Below, one piece after another: positions 54,446 through 63,585 of a stretch of 64,000 bases of DNA. Within the stretch, counting starts at the first letter, position 1, and every line of letters starts with the position of its first letter. Location: contig DASYZB010000012.1 in assembly GCA_035946615.1 (NCBI GenBank), forward strand, positions 1 through 64,000, written 5' to 3'. The notes beneath the pieces were generated by a model. That model made no database searches. It saw only the letters and a list, made by a program, of their open reading frames with translations, and had not been told where the DNA came from. Position numbers and translations under genes: made by a program. This stretch comes from Verrucomicrobiia bacterium (lineage in GTDB: Bacteria > Verrucomicrobiota > Verrucomicrobiia > Limisphaerales > UBA8199).

Positions 54446-55060
54446 ATGTCCCTGACCGAAATCATTTTGATTGTGCTGCTGGTGCTGGTCCTGCTGACGG
54501 CAAAGGGCCTGCCAAGCAACGTTGTCCAATCCTCCGCCGATTGGCTGGATGAATTCTTGCTTTGGGTGGCCCAGGGATTCGGACTGGGCCGCATCCCGGT
54601 TGCGCCAGGGACCTTTGGCTCGGTGCTTGGGGTATTCTGGTTCGAGCTACTGCTGGCTACGGGGAGCTTTTGGGCCTTGGTCACCGGAACGATTGCGGGC
54701 CTTGGGGTTTCAGTTTGGCTTTGCGGCATCGGTGAGCAGCTTCTGGGGAAGAAGGACCCGGGCTCTGTCGTCCTCGATGAGATCGCAGCGATGCCGATTT
54801 GCTTCTTTTCCTGGGTGCTCATCCAGATTCGAGAAACCGGCTCCCTGCCTGAACCCGGCTATTTCTTTTCCGGGCGTTGCTGGCCTCTGACTCTCGTGGT
54901 TTTTGCCTTATTCCGGTTGTTCGATGTGACGAAACCCTGGCCGGTGCGCCAAAGCCAGGCCCTGCCGGGCGGCTGGGGCATCACCATCGACGACGCCCTG
55001 GCCGCCCTTTATGTCAATGGCGTGGTGCTGTTGGCCTATGAAGCCAGGGCGTTACTATAA
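54446..55060 (+). CDS. pgpA: phosphatidylglycerophosphatase A
   Basis: This 204-residue membrane phosphatase turns phosphatidylglycerol phosphate into phosphatidylglycerol, the step after PgsA. After an N-terminal TM segment it has the PgpA motifs GLGRIPVAPGTFGSVLGV, VVLDEIAAMPICF and RLFDVTKPWPVRQSQ. The last of these precedes GGWGITIDDALAALY. The gene begins nine bases after pgsA. A T-run-flanked inverted repeat about 50 bases beyond its stop may end the transcript. Confidence 0.92.
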   Translation: MSLTEIILIVLLVLVLLTAKGLPSNVVQSSADWLDEFLLWVAQGFGLGRIPVAPGTFGSVLGVFWFELLLATGSFWALVTGTIAGLGVSVWLCGIGEQLLGKKDPGSVVLDEIAAMPICFFSWVLIQIRETGSLPEPGYFFSGRCWPLTLVVFALFRLFDVTKPWPVRQSQALPGGWGITIDDALAALYVNGVVLLAYEARALL

Positions 55061-55112
55061 ACTCAGGAGTCCCTGACATGAATTAAATCTTAAATCTGAC
55101 GATGCTTCTCCC

Positions 55113-55137
55113 TCTCCCCTTCCGAAGGGGAGATTTT
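55113..55137 (+). terminator. possible rho-independent terminator after pgpA (CCCTCTCC-type repeat, copy 3)
   Basis: Arms TCTCCCC (55113-55119) and GGGGAGA (55127-55133) pair around TTCCGAA, and the central bases extend the symmetry. TTTT (55134-55137) follows at once. The stem core is the same as in the repeats at 28226 and 40750, so a mobile repeat may have been adopted as a terminator. Confidence 0.5.
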
Positions 55138-55462
55138 GACCACGCCGAGCACGTCACGCCACTGGCGGTCTGATATTTCTCCGCCCTTTCGATACCAATC
55201 AAGTTTGGTAAGGGGACGGTGTCTTCGGCCGACGCAAAAAAAAGCTCAAGGGCAGATGTTTGGCCTACGGACTTTTTCTGGCGGCGAGCGAATTGGGATT
55301 GGGCAAAAGGGTCGCGTCAGCGTACAAATACATCCACCTTTGTCATTGTTTCCAGGTGGACGAGGTTGAAGAAGCCCTGAGTTTGGATGCCGGCCCGGAT
55401 GGCTGGCATGCCGGCGTAAAATTCCGGCTTTAATGTTACCGTGCAGTTAAGTCAGCCTTCCC
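55138..55462. other. intergenic between pgpA and smc, no gene seen
   Basis: The convergent gap between the plus-strand DAHP-synthase/pgsA/pgpA group and the 3' end of smc. It contains an eight-A run near 55237 and scattered short palindromes (GCCGGC at about 55390 and 55411). No open frame here looks real. Confidence 0.45.
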
Positions 55463-58400
55463 CTACTTCGCCATGACCACTTCGATTGTCTCGTCCCGGT
55501 TGTGCGCGGCGTCATCCTCCGCGTCGATGCCTCGCGTTGTGGCGGGGGTTTCGAGCGCGGCCGGCGGCTGCAGGTTCGACTGCTCATCGGACTTGTGGAA
55601 TTTGACGCTGACAATCTTGCTGATGCCGTGTTCCTGCATGGTGACACCATAGAGCACATCGGCCATGCCGATGGTGCGTTTGTTATGCGTGATAATGATG
55701 AATTGAGAATTCTCGATGAACCGCTGCAGCACGCGGATGAACCGGTTGATGTTTGACTCATCTAAAGGCGCATCCAGTTCGTCCAGAACGCAGAATGGGC
55801 TGGGCTTGACCTGGTAAATGGAGAAGAGCAGCGCCACAGCCGTCATCGTCTGCTCACCGCCCGAGAGAAGAGAAATCGTCTGTAACTGTTTGCCGGGCGG
55901 GCGGGCGACGATGTCAATGCCGCTTTCGAGCAGGTCGTTTTCATCCATTAGGACGAGGTCGGCTTTGCCGCCGCCGAAAACCTCGGTGAACATCGTTCGG
56001 AAATTGGCGCGGATTTGCTCGAAGGTCTCGCGGAACATCTCGCGGGTTTGGGTGTTGATGCGATTGATGACTTCAAGCAATTGGGCCTTGGCCTGGACGA
56101 GGTCCTCGTGCTGCTTGCTCAGGAATTGATAGCGCTGTTCGGTTTCCTCGTATTCCTCGATAGCCACCAGGTTGACCGGGCCGATCTCATCAAGGCGTTT
56201 CTGCAACGTCTCGATCTGTTGCCCCACCGCTTGCCAATCGGTTGCGCCACCTGCCGCTGCCATCTCCTCGGGGGACATGACATGCACCCGGGCCGGGCCT
56301 TCATCGGCAAAGGTAATCGTGATGCATTCGCTGCGGATGTCGTCCAGGTTCAGATGATATTTCTGTTGAACCCGTTCTCGGAGGTTCTGCACGGCCATAT
56401 TCTTCTGGGCCAACTCGACTTCGAGACTGCCCCGGCGTTCCTGGGTTTGGCCCAAAACGCGGCGCTGCTCGCGCAACAGCTCTTCCCGTTGGCCAATCTG
56501 TTGTTCCTGGTCGTGCTTGAGGGCCAACAACTCGCCCAACTCGACGTTCACTTTCTCCCGGTCGTGCTGCAACCCCGCAATCTGCGCGCGCGAATCCTGG
56601 ATTTCGGATTCCGCCTGCTCCTTGCGTCCGATAAACGAGCCGGTCTCGTTTCGCTTTTGCTGTATCATCTGAGTCAGCTCGCTCAGGCGCTGCGCCAGGG
56701 ATTCCCTTTGTTGCCTGAACGAGGCGCACATCTGCTCCTCAGTGGCGAGGGCGACCTTGCTCTCGGTGAGGCCGGCATTGGCGGCATCGCGTTGCTGGCG
56801 CAAACTCTCCAACTGCGCTGTCCTTTGGGTAACGTGGGCCTGACAAGATTGCTCACGCGTCTCCAATTCACCCGCCCGTGTAGCAAGTAAAGACCGCTTT
56901 TCAAGGCCCTCCTGTTCCTGGGCCGCCAGGCTCTGGACCTCAAATACCACCGTGTCGATTTTCTGGTGCAGCAACCGGCGCGAGTTTTGCAATGCGTTGA
57001 ATTCTCCTTCATGGGTCGCGATGGCGACTTCCTGGGCGCGCAGGTCCGTCTGGGCCTGTTGCAGGCCCGCTTCCAATTCGGTCTGCTCGCTTTGCAACGA
57101 GCCTTTGCGGCGGCTGGTTTCCGCAATCAACTCCTGCAGCCGGCCGAGCACGGCCTGCAAATCCGCAATCTGGTTCTTTCTGGCCAGGAGCGAGGCAGCG
57201 CCCTTGCCGTTGCCATTGCCGTTCGCATGGCCGCCAGTATAAATCCCATGGCGGCTGAGCAGCTCGCCCGCGAGGGTTACGTAAGAGAAAGCACCGTGGC
57301 TCTGCTGCCAAGCCGCAGTGGCCGCATTTAAGTCGCGCACGATGCGGGTCTGGCCGAGCAGACGTTCGAGCAAAGGCTGCACAGCGCTTTCTCCCTCGAC
57401 GACCGACACGGCTTCGAGGGGAACACCGTTCAAAGAGGGATTCTGAATCGGGCCAGATGGGCTGGTGGCCGCATTGCCATTGCGCATGAAGGCGAGCGGG
57501 GCGATACTCGCGCGTCCCAGCCGGTTAGCGCTCAGGTCGTTGAGAATCTCGTGGGCCGACTCGGGCTGTTCGGTCAGGACGACCTGCAGGTGATGGCCTA
57601 GGGCCGTTTCAATGGCCGTGACGAATTCGTTCGGGACGCGAATTTTATCCACCAGCGAACCTAAAACGTGGCGGGATTGTTTCAGGGCAGCGAGCGAGCC
57701 TTCGCTGAAACCTTCGTGGCCGGCCTGGAGCTGCTCGAGGACGTTCAGGCGCGAGCGTTTTTCGGCCTGCTGTTGCAACAGTTGGTCCTGCTCGACCGTT
57801 GCCCGGCGCAGCTCTTCCTGGAGTTCGCGCAACCGGTTCTGCCGTTGCTGGACCGTTCCCTGCTGGTTCTGCGCGTTGAGTTTCTCGGCCTGCACATCCG
57901 CTGCGAATTCCTGCAAGCGCGTCTCGAGGCGTGTTCGCTCCTCTTCAAGCTGAATCTTCTCGGCTGAGAGTTTCTCCAATCGCACGGTATTGCCCTGCTT
58001 CTGGAGGTCCAACGCGGTGAGTTCATTGCGCACGCGAGTTAAATCCTGGGCAGCGGCAAAGGCATCCGCCTGCGCCTGGCGCAGTGCTTCCTGGCAGGCG
58101 CGCACGTCGGCTTCGAGTTGGCGAAGAGCAGCCTCCTGTACACTCAAAGTGCCTTGATGACCGGCCAATGCAGCCTGGGACTGATCGAGCTTGGCCGCAA
58201 CAGCCGTTAACTCCTGGTCCGCAATGTGACGACGTTCTTCCGCCTGGGCAATCTCAGCCAAGGCCCGGGTATTCTGCGCGGCCAATTCGCGCAATCGTTC
58301 CTCATTGAACTGAATCCGGCTCTCGTGTCGGTCCATATCCCCTTTCAATTCGAGACCACGCTGCTGCCGGGAGCCGATCTCCTGCTCCAAAGCCGCAAGA

Positions 58401-59242
58401 CGTTCACGAAGTTGGGCAATTTCATCCTCACACCTCAAGACTTGCGCTGACCCGGATTCGATTTCATTGCGCAGAGCCTCGGCGGCGGCCTGCCGTTCCT
58501 GGATTTCTCGCTGGAGCACATCAAATTGGTGGCGCGCGAGTTGTGTGTCCAGATGTTGCAACTCCAGCGAGAGTTGCTTGTATCGGCGGGCTTTGCCTGC
58601 CTGGCGCTGCAAAGAGCCGATTTGCCGTTTGACTTCCCGGACCAGGTCCTCGACCCGCACCAGGTTCTGCTCGGTGTATTCCAGCTTGCGCAGGGCCTCT
58701 TTCTTCTGCGCCTTGTATTTCGTGATTCCAGCGGCCTCCTCGAAGATCATCCGCCTGTCTTCCGGTTTGCTCGAAAGGATTTGGGTAATGTTCCCCTGGG
58801 CCATGATGCTGTAGCTTGTCCTCCCCACGCCGGTACCCATGAACAACTGCTGCACGTCCCTCAACCGGCAGGGGGTCTTATTGATGAAATACTCGCTGCC
58901 GCCATCCCGGAAAACCCGCCGGGTGAGGGTGACCTCGTCATAGGCAATCTCCACTCCCGCCGCATGCAGCCGTTCTTCCCCGACTCCGCCGATGGTTAAA
59001 GACACCTCAGCCATGCCGAGCGGTTTGCGGCCATCGGTGCCGTTAAAAATCACATCGGCCATCTCATCACCACGCAAGGCCTTGGCGGACTGTTCGCCCA
59101 GTACCCAACGTATAGCGTCTGAGACGTTCGACTTACCACACCCATTGGGGCCCACGATGGCCGTTACACCGGGCTGAAAGTTCAGGGCGGTCTTATCTGC
59201 AAATGATTTGAACCCTAAAACAGTTAGATTCTTCAGATACAT
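55463..59242 (-). CDS. smc: chromosome segregation protein SMC
   Basis: This 1259-residue ATPase is the core of bacterial condensin. The N-terminal head has Walker A GPNGCGKSN (residues 31-39) and the Q-loop region (about 145-155, YSIMAQGNITQIL). Long coiled coils surround a hinge near 520-680, which contains a Gly/Asn-rich insert (GGHANGNGNGKG). The C-terminal head has the ABC signature LLSGGEQTMTAVALLFSI and Walker B SPFCVLDELDAPLDESN. The last ~65 residues are a less conserved tail. Start ATG 59242 (MYLKNLTVLGFKSF) is the usual SMC start. No scpA or scpB gene is in the window. Confidence 0.96.
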   Translation of the reverse strand: MYLKNLTVLGFKSFADKTALNFQPGVTAIVGPNGCGKSNVSDAIRWVLGEQSAKALRGDEMADVIFNGTDGRKPLGMAEVSLTIGGVGEERLHAAGVEIAYDEVTLTRRVFRDGGSEYFINKTPCRLRDVQQLFMGTGVGRTSYSIMAQGNITQILSSKPEDRRMIFEEAAGITKYKAQKKEALRKLEYTEQNLVRVEDLVREVKRQIGSLQRQAGKARRYKQLSLELQHLDTQLARHQFDVLQREIQERQAAAEALRNEIESGSAQVLRCEDEIAQLRERLAALEQEIGSRQQRGLELKGDMDRHESRIQFNEERLRELAAQNTRALAEIAQAEERRHIADQELTAVAAKLDQSQAALAGHQGTLSVQEAALRQLEADVRACQEALRQAQADAFAAAQDLTRVRNELTALDLQKQGNTVRLEKLSAEKIQLEEERTRLETRLQEFAADVQAEKLNAQNQQGTVQQRQNRLRELQEELRRATVEQDQLLQQQAEKRSRLNVLEQLQAGHEGFSEGSLAALKQSRHVLGSLVDKIRVPNEFVTAIETALGHHLQVVLTEQPESAHEILNDLSANRLGRASIAPLAFMRNGNAATSPSGPIQNPSLNGVPLEAVSVVEGESAVQPLLERLLGQTRIVRDLNAATAAWQQSHGAFSYVTLAGELLSRHGIYTGGHANGNGNGKGAASLLARKNQIADLQAVLGRLQELIAETSRRKGSLQSEQTELEAGLQQAQTDLRAQEVAIATHEGEFNALQNSRRLLHQKIDTVVFEVQSLAAQEQEGLEKRSLLATRAGELETREQSCQAHVTQRTAQLESLRQQRDAANAGLTESKVALATEEQMCASFRQQRESLAQRLSELTQMIQQKRNETGSFIGRKEQAESEIQDSRAQIAGLQHDREKVNVELGELLALKHDQEQQIGQREELLREQRRVLGQTQERRGSLEVELAQKNMAVQNLRERVQQKYHLNLDDIRSECITITFADEGPARVHVMSPEEMAAAGGATDWQAVGQQIETLQKRLDEIGPVNLVAIEEYEETEQRYQFLSKQHEDLVQAKAQLLEVINRINTQTREMFRETFEQIRANFRTMFTEVFGGGKADLVLMDENDLLESGIDIVARPPGKQLQTISLLSGGEQTMTAVALLFSIYQVKPSPFCVLDELDAPLDESNINRFIRVLQRFIENSQFIIITHNKRTIGMADVLYGVTMQEHGISKIVSVKFHKSDEQSNLQPPAALETPATTRGIDAEDDAAHNRDETIEVVMAK

Positions 59243-59441
59243 GATATTTGAGAAAAGAGAGCATACTCGCTTAATTTAGTAAAGCGAAAAACCACAATAT
59301 ACAGCGCACCGTCAGCGTCGGAGCACAACTAATTGGTGAGGAACCGAGATTTGAATTGTGCCAGTTTCCGCTGTTTTGCTATGCTTTCTTGTCTGTCAGG
59401 TCATTATTGCCTAATCCAGGCCCTGATTTCAAGTAAATTTA

Positions 59442-60947
59442 ATGAAAACTTCGCGCGCTGGTCTTCTGGCAATAGCCGTTGCCGCCATCGGAAGCGTGGC
59501 GGCGGGGCGCGCCGCCCAGACTTTCACTTACGAGCCCTCCTCGGAAATGCCTCCCAACCCTATGCGCGAGATGCGGGCCGCCTGGGTGGCTACCGTTGCC
59601 AACATCGATTGGCCATCGACCAACAACCTGAGCACCGCCCGCCAAAAAGCCGAGTTGGTGGCCATTTTTGACCGCGCCGCTCATTTGAAACTGAACACGA
59701 TTATTTTTCAAGTGCGCCCGACCTGCGACGCCCTTTATGCCTCATCCATCGAGCCATGGTCTGAGTATCTTACCGGGACGATGGGCAAACCGCCCGAGCC
59801 ATTTTATGATCCGCTCACCTTTGCCATCGAGGAGGCGCACAAGCGCGGGCTGGAATTGCACGCCTGGTTCAATCCGTATCGCGCCCGGCAAGCGCTCGCC
59901 AAATCACCGATTGCGCCCAACCATGTCAGCAGGACCCATCCGCAAATGGTCCGCCAATATGGAAAATCCTTGTGGTTGGACCCGGGCGAAAAGGAGGTGC
60001 AGGCCTACTCGCTGCGGGTCGTCATGGACGTGGTGAGGCGCTACGACATCGATGGCGTCCATTTCGACGATTATTTCTATCCTTACAAAGAGCAGGATGC
60101 ATCGGGCAAAGAACTCGATTTCCCCGATGGCGCGAGCTGGCGCAAGTATGGACAAGGCGGCAAGCTCAATCGCGAGGACTGGCGGCGCGAGAATGTGGAC
60201 AGCTTTATTCATGCGGTCTATCAGTCGATTAAGGCAGCCAAGCCGTGGGTCAAATTTGGCATCAGCCCGTTCGGCATCTGGCGTCCGCACAATCCCCCTC
60301 AAATCCAGGGCTTCGATCCTTATGAAAAACTTTATGCCGACTCGCGCAAATGGCTCATGAACGGGTGGGTCGATTATTTCGCGCCACAGCTCTATTGGGG
60401 CATCGAGCCGCCTGAGCAAAGTTTTCCGGTGCTTCTGCGCTGGTGGGCGGGGCAGAATACAAAGGGCCGGTTGCTTGCGCCCGGCCTGGATACGACCAAA
60501 GTGGGCCGCCGCTGGAAACCGGAGGAGATCATCGAGCAAATCCGCCTGACCCGCAGACAGCCCGGCGTGGGCGGTCATGTACATTGGGATATGAAGGCCC
60601 TAATGCGCAATGAGGCCTTGGATGCGGCTTTGGAACGCGAGGTCTATGCGCAGCCCGCCCTGGTCCCTTCCATGCCGTGGCTGGAGTCCGCCAGACCGCA
60701 AAAACCGGCGCTCACCATCGCGCCTCGCGGTGGTGAAGTCCAAGCGCGCTGGGGGCCGGCGACCCAGCAAAAGGCTTGGTTATGGCTTCTGCAGACCCGC
60801 ACCGGCCAGAATTGGACGACGCGGATTCTGCCTGGTTGGGAAGTCTCCTGCGCATTGGGCCAGCCGTTGCCAACGGTAATCGCGCTACGCGCGCTTGACC
60901 GCTTCGGGAACTTGAGTGAGCCCTTGGTGCTGCGCAGGCGCAATTAG
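59442..60947 (+). CDS. secreted GHL10-family glycoside hydrolase (DUF187/YngK-like)
   Basis: This 501-residue protein has a signal peptide (AGLLAIAVAAIGSVAAGRAA) and a TIM-barrel glycoside hydrolase-like 10 domain. Landmarks are MREMRAAWVATVANIDWPS, IIFQVRPTCDALYASSIEPW and YDIDGVHFDDYFYPY, where the Asp pair is expected to be catalytic, and FAPQLYWGIE. Some relatives act on peptidoglycan or related glycans, but most are uncharacterised. A short Ig/Fn3-like module may end the chain. It is divergent from smc and convergent with the thioredoxin-like gene. Confidence 0.9.
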   Translation: MKTSRAGLLAIAVAAIGSVAAGRAAQTFTYEPSSEMPPNPMREMRAAWVATVANIDWPSTNNLSTARQKAELVAIFDRAAHLKLNTIIFQVRPTCDALYASSIEPWSEYLTGTMGKPPEPFYDPLTFAIEEAHKRGLELHAWFNPYRARQALAKSPIAPNHVSRTHPQMVRQYGKSLWLDPGEKEVQAYSLRVVMDVVRRYDIDGVHFDDYFYPYKEQDASGKELDFPDGASWRKYGQGGKLNREDWRRENVDSFIHAVYQSIKAAKPWVKFGISPFGIWRPHNPPQIQGFDPYEKLYADSRKWLMNGWVDYFAPQLYWGIEPPEQSFPVLLRWWAGQNTKGRLLAPGLDTTKVGRRWKPEEIIEQIRLTRRQPGVGGHVHWDMKALMRNEALDAALEREVYAQPALVPSMPWLESARPQKPALTIAPRGGEVQARWGPATQQKAWLWLLQTRTGQNWTTRILPGWEVSCALGQPLPTVIALRALDRFGNLSEPLVLRRRN

Positions 60948-60991
60948 CGCCTGTCACGGAATCTAAAACCAAGCTCTAACAGAGAGGTTCT

Positions 60992-61780
60992 TTACTCCGA
61001 CTCGGAAAAGATTTCCTGAAGCTTCTTTTCTGTAATGGCGCCTGGGTGGCCCTGGTAGCGGACCATGCCCTTGGAATCGATCAGAAGCACACAGGGAAGG
61101 CTGGTCACGCCCGCCGCTTCAATCAATTTTCCCTTGGTATCAATTGCCAGCGGGAAAGCGATCTTAGGATCGGTTATATCCGTCACATCGCTCTCGGGAC
61201 CGGAGCTGACTCCGATTACAACCAATTTATCGGCAAACTTCTTTTGAAGGGCATTCCATTCCGGGATCGCCTTTCGGCATGGAATACTCCATGGCGCCCA
61301 AAAAGCGACAAGAACGAATTTGCCGTCAAGGTCGGGCTTGTCCTGCAGCCACCGGTCGATTTTAAGCGGCGGAGCTGCTTTGCCGATCGGCGACTGGTCC
61401 GAGACGGGGTCGGCCAGGCTCTGTTCAGAAGTCTGAGGCAAAGCTTGGGCTGAAGCGGCCTTTGCTTCTGCGTTTGCGGCCGCAGTCGAGGCTATAAAAC
61501 TTTGATAGCGGGCATCCTCGTCGAGCTGTTTTGCCTCCGCTTTGGCCGCTGTCCGGGGATCATAATGGAACTGTTTCTGCAAATCGGCGGGTAAATACTT
61601 GAGCTTCACATTGGCGATGCCGCCGTCGTAATTGAAATAGATGTCGGTTGTATTGACCCCCAGCACCGTCACATTAGTGTATGTCGTGCCCGCGATTGTG
61701 AGGGAAGGCAGCTTAAGACCCTGGGCATTTAACCCAAAAGCCAGCAGCATTCCACACAGGCAAATCAGGCGAGAGATCAT
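60992..61780 (-). CDS. TlpA-like thioredoxin-fold protein with single active-site Cys
   Basis: This protein of 262 residues from ATG 61780 has a signal peptide (MISRLICLCGMLLAFGLNA), a short beta domain (YTNVTVLGVNTTDIYFNYDG), an Ala-rich linker and a TlpA/thioredoxin domain (about 131-262). In the active site the usual WCxxC reads WAPWSIPCRK. The N-terminal Cys is replaced by Ser165 while Cys168 is kept. Such a protein cannot do normal dithiol exchange and may act through a monothiol or bind without redox turnover. The in-frame start at 61822 gives a less clean leader. Confidence 0.87.
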   Translation of the reverse strand: MISRLICLCGMLLAFGLNAQGLKLPSLTIAGTTYTNVTVLGVNTTDIYFNYDGGIANVKLKYLPADLQKQFHYDPRTAAKAEAKQLDEDARYQSFIASTAAANAEAKAASAQALPQTSEQSLADPVSDQSPIGKAAPPLKIDRWLQDKPDLDGKFVLVAFWAPWSIPCRKAIPEWNALQKKFADKLVVIGVSSGPESDVTDITDPKIAFPLAIDTKGKLIEAAGVTSLPCVLLIDSKGMVRYQGHPGAITEKKLQEIFSESE

Positions 61781-61913
61781 GGCCAGGGATATGCCTGAAC
61801 TTGCCCGGTTTGACAAGCGCATTATCTTTGAGTGAGGTCTTTACCCCATTTGGGGGCAGGAACTCGGCGCGTAGAGTACGCGATTACGTCATATCAGGCT
61901 TATCGAAAAGAAA

Positions 61914-63434
61914 TTGCGCATTTTAATGGTGGAAGACGAGGCCCATGACGCCACGTTGGTCGAGCATACCCTGAAGGAGGGGGGATTTGATTTCTGCTTT
62001 AAGCGGGTCGATTCGGAGGAGGGGTTCTTGCGAGAACTCGAGCGCTTCCAGCCCTCGGTCATCCTCTCGGACCACGGCCTTCCAGCCTTTGACGGCTTCT
62101 CCGCCTTGTCCATAGCCCAACAGAACTCACCGGATGTCCCCTTCATATTTGTGACCGGCTCCCTGGGCGAAGAAATGACTATTAAGGCGCTCAAAAGCGG
62201 CGCGGCCGATTTTGTGCTCAAGCATCACCTGGCCTCCCTTCCCCCGGCATTGCACCGGGCGCTGCGCCAGGCCGAGTTTCGGCTCCAGCGCAAGCATGCC
62301 GAGGAAGCGCTGCTTTCGAGCGAAGAACGCTACCGCAGCCTGGTGGAGATTTCCCCTGACGCACTCTACGTCCAAACCGAGGATTGCATCGTCTTTATCA
62401 ACTCCGCCGGCGTCAAACTGCTGGGGGCTGCCAATGCCGATCAGTTATTTGGCCGGCCCGTGCGCGACATCATGCCGGCGCAGGATTGGAAAACGTTGCA
62501 GCAACGGCTGCGCGGCATGCGAGAGGAAGGCAAACCCGTTCCATTCGCCGAACAGAAAATGTTGCGCCTCGATGGATTGCAAGTCGATGTCGAACTGGCC
62601 GCCGCCCCGCTGATCTTCGCCGGCAAATCCGCCGCGCAGGTCATCGCGCACGACATCACCGAGCGAAAGCAGGCCGAAGAGGAAATCCGCCGGTTGAACT
62701 TGGATTTGGAGCGGCGTGTGGCGGAGCGCACGGCGGAACTCGAAGCGGCCAATCGCGAGCTCGAGGCCTTCAGTTACTCGGTCTCGCATGACCTGCGCGC
62801 CCCCTTGCGGCACATCGAAGGATTCGTCGAGATTTTATGCAGCGGCAGGACCGCCCGGCTGGATGAGGAGTCCCGGCGTCATCTTGAAACAATCACCGAT
62901 TCGGCCCGGCAGATGGGGCGGCTGATTGACGACCTCCTGGCGTTCTCGAGGACCGCCCGGGCTGAATTGAGGAAAACTCGAGTGGACCTCGCGGCGCTCG
63001 CGCAGGGCGCGATTCGCGACCTGCAGCAGGAAGCCCAAGCCCGCAACGTGGAATGGGTCCTCACAGACCTCCCGCAGGTTGAAGCGGACCCCGCCCTGCT
63101 GCGCCAGGTGATGCTCAATTTAATTGGCAACGCCCTCAAATACACGCGCACCCGCAAGCTGGCCCGCATCGAAATCGGGGCAAAGGGCAACAACAATGAG
63201 GAGATCATTTTCGTCGCAGACAACGGCGTGGGGTTCGACATTCGTTACGTTCATAAGCTGTTTGGGGTATTCCAGCGCCTGCATCGGGCGGCTGAATTCG
63301 AGGGCACCGGCGTGGGCCTGGCCAATGTCCGGCGCATCATCCATCGCCACGGGGGCCGGACCTGGGCCGAAGGCGAACTCGATAAAGGCGCGACCTTCTT
63401 CTTCTCCCTGCCCCGGAGCGCTGGGACTGCTTAA
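61914..63434 (+). CDS. hybrid sensor histidine kinase (REC-PAS-HisKA-HATPase)
   Basis: This 506-residue cytoplasmic kinase from TTG 61914 begins with a receiver domain ([13 protein letters not shown], phospho-acceptor D53 in [13 protein letters not shown]). Next come a PAS domain ([19 protein letters not shown] to about 265) and a coiled coil. The HisKA domain has H292 in [13 protein letters not shown], and the ATPase domain has the N-box [22 protein letters not shown] and [12 protein letters not shown]. There is no TM segment. With an N-terminal receiver it probably takes phosphate or signals from another kinase. The kinase half resembles phytochrome-like HK subfamilies, and no response regulator gene is adjacent. 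Confidence 0.92.
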   Translation: MRILMVEDEAHDATLVEHTLKEGGFDFCFKRVDSEEGFLRELERFQPSVILSDHGLPAFDGFSALSIAQQNSPDVPFIFVTGSLGEEMTIKALKSGAADFVLKHHLASLPPALHRALRQAEFRLQRKHAEEALLSSEERYRSLVEISPDALYVQTEDCIVFINSAGVKLLGAANADQLFGRPVRDIMPAQDWKTLQQRLRGMREEGKPVPFAEQKMLRLDGLQVDVELAAAPLIFAGKSAAQVIAHDITERKQAEEEIRRLNLDLERRVAERTAELEAANRELEAFSYSVSHDLRAPLRHIEGFVEILCSGRTARLDEESRRHLETITDSARQMGRLIDDLLAFSRTARAELRKTRVDLAALAQGAIRDLQQEAQARNVEWVLTDLPQVEADPALLRQVMLNLIGNALKYTRTRKLARIEIGAKGNNNEEIIFVADNGVGFDIRYVHKLFGVFQRLHRAAEFEGTGVGLANVRRIIHRHGGRTWAEGELDKGATFFFSLPRSAGTA

Positions 63435-63585
63435 CCCGCCGCAAAAGAACGCAACCCTTCCTGGTTGCTTTCTTCTTTGCGATCCTTCCGTTCTTTTGCG
63501 GCAATTTGCGGCATTCGCTTATTCGCCGCTGATTCCGCTTGCCTCCATCCAGCCGACCGGATTTGCTGTCGGCCACAAGCACGCT

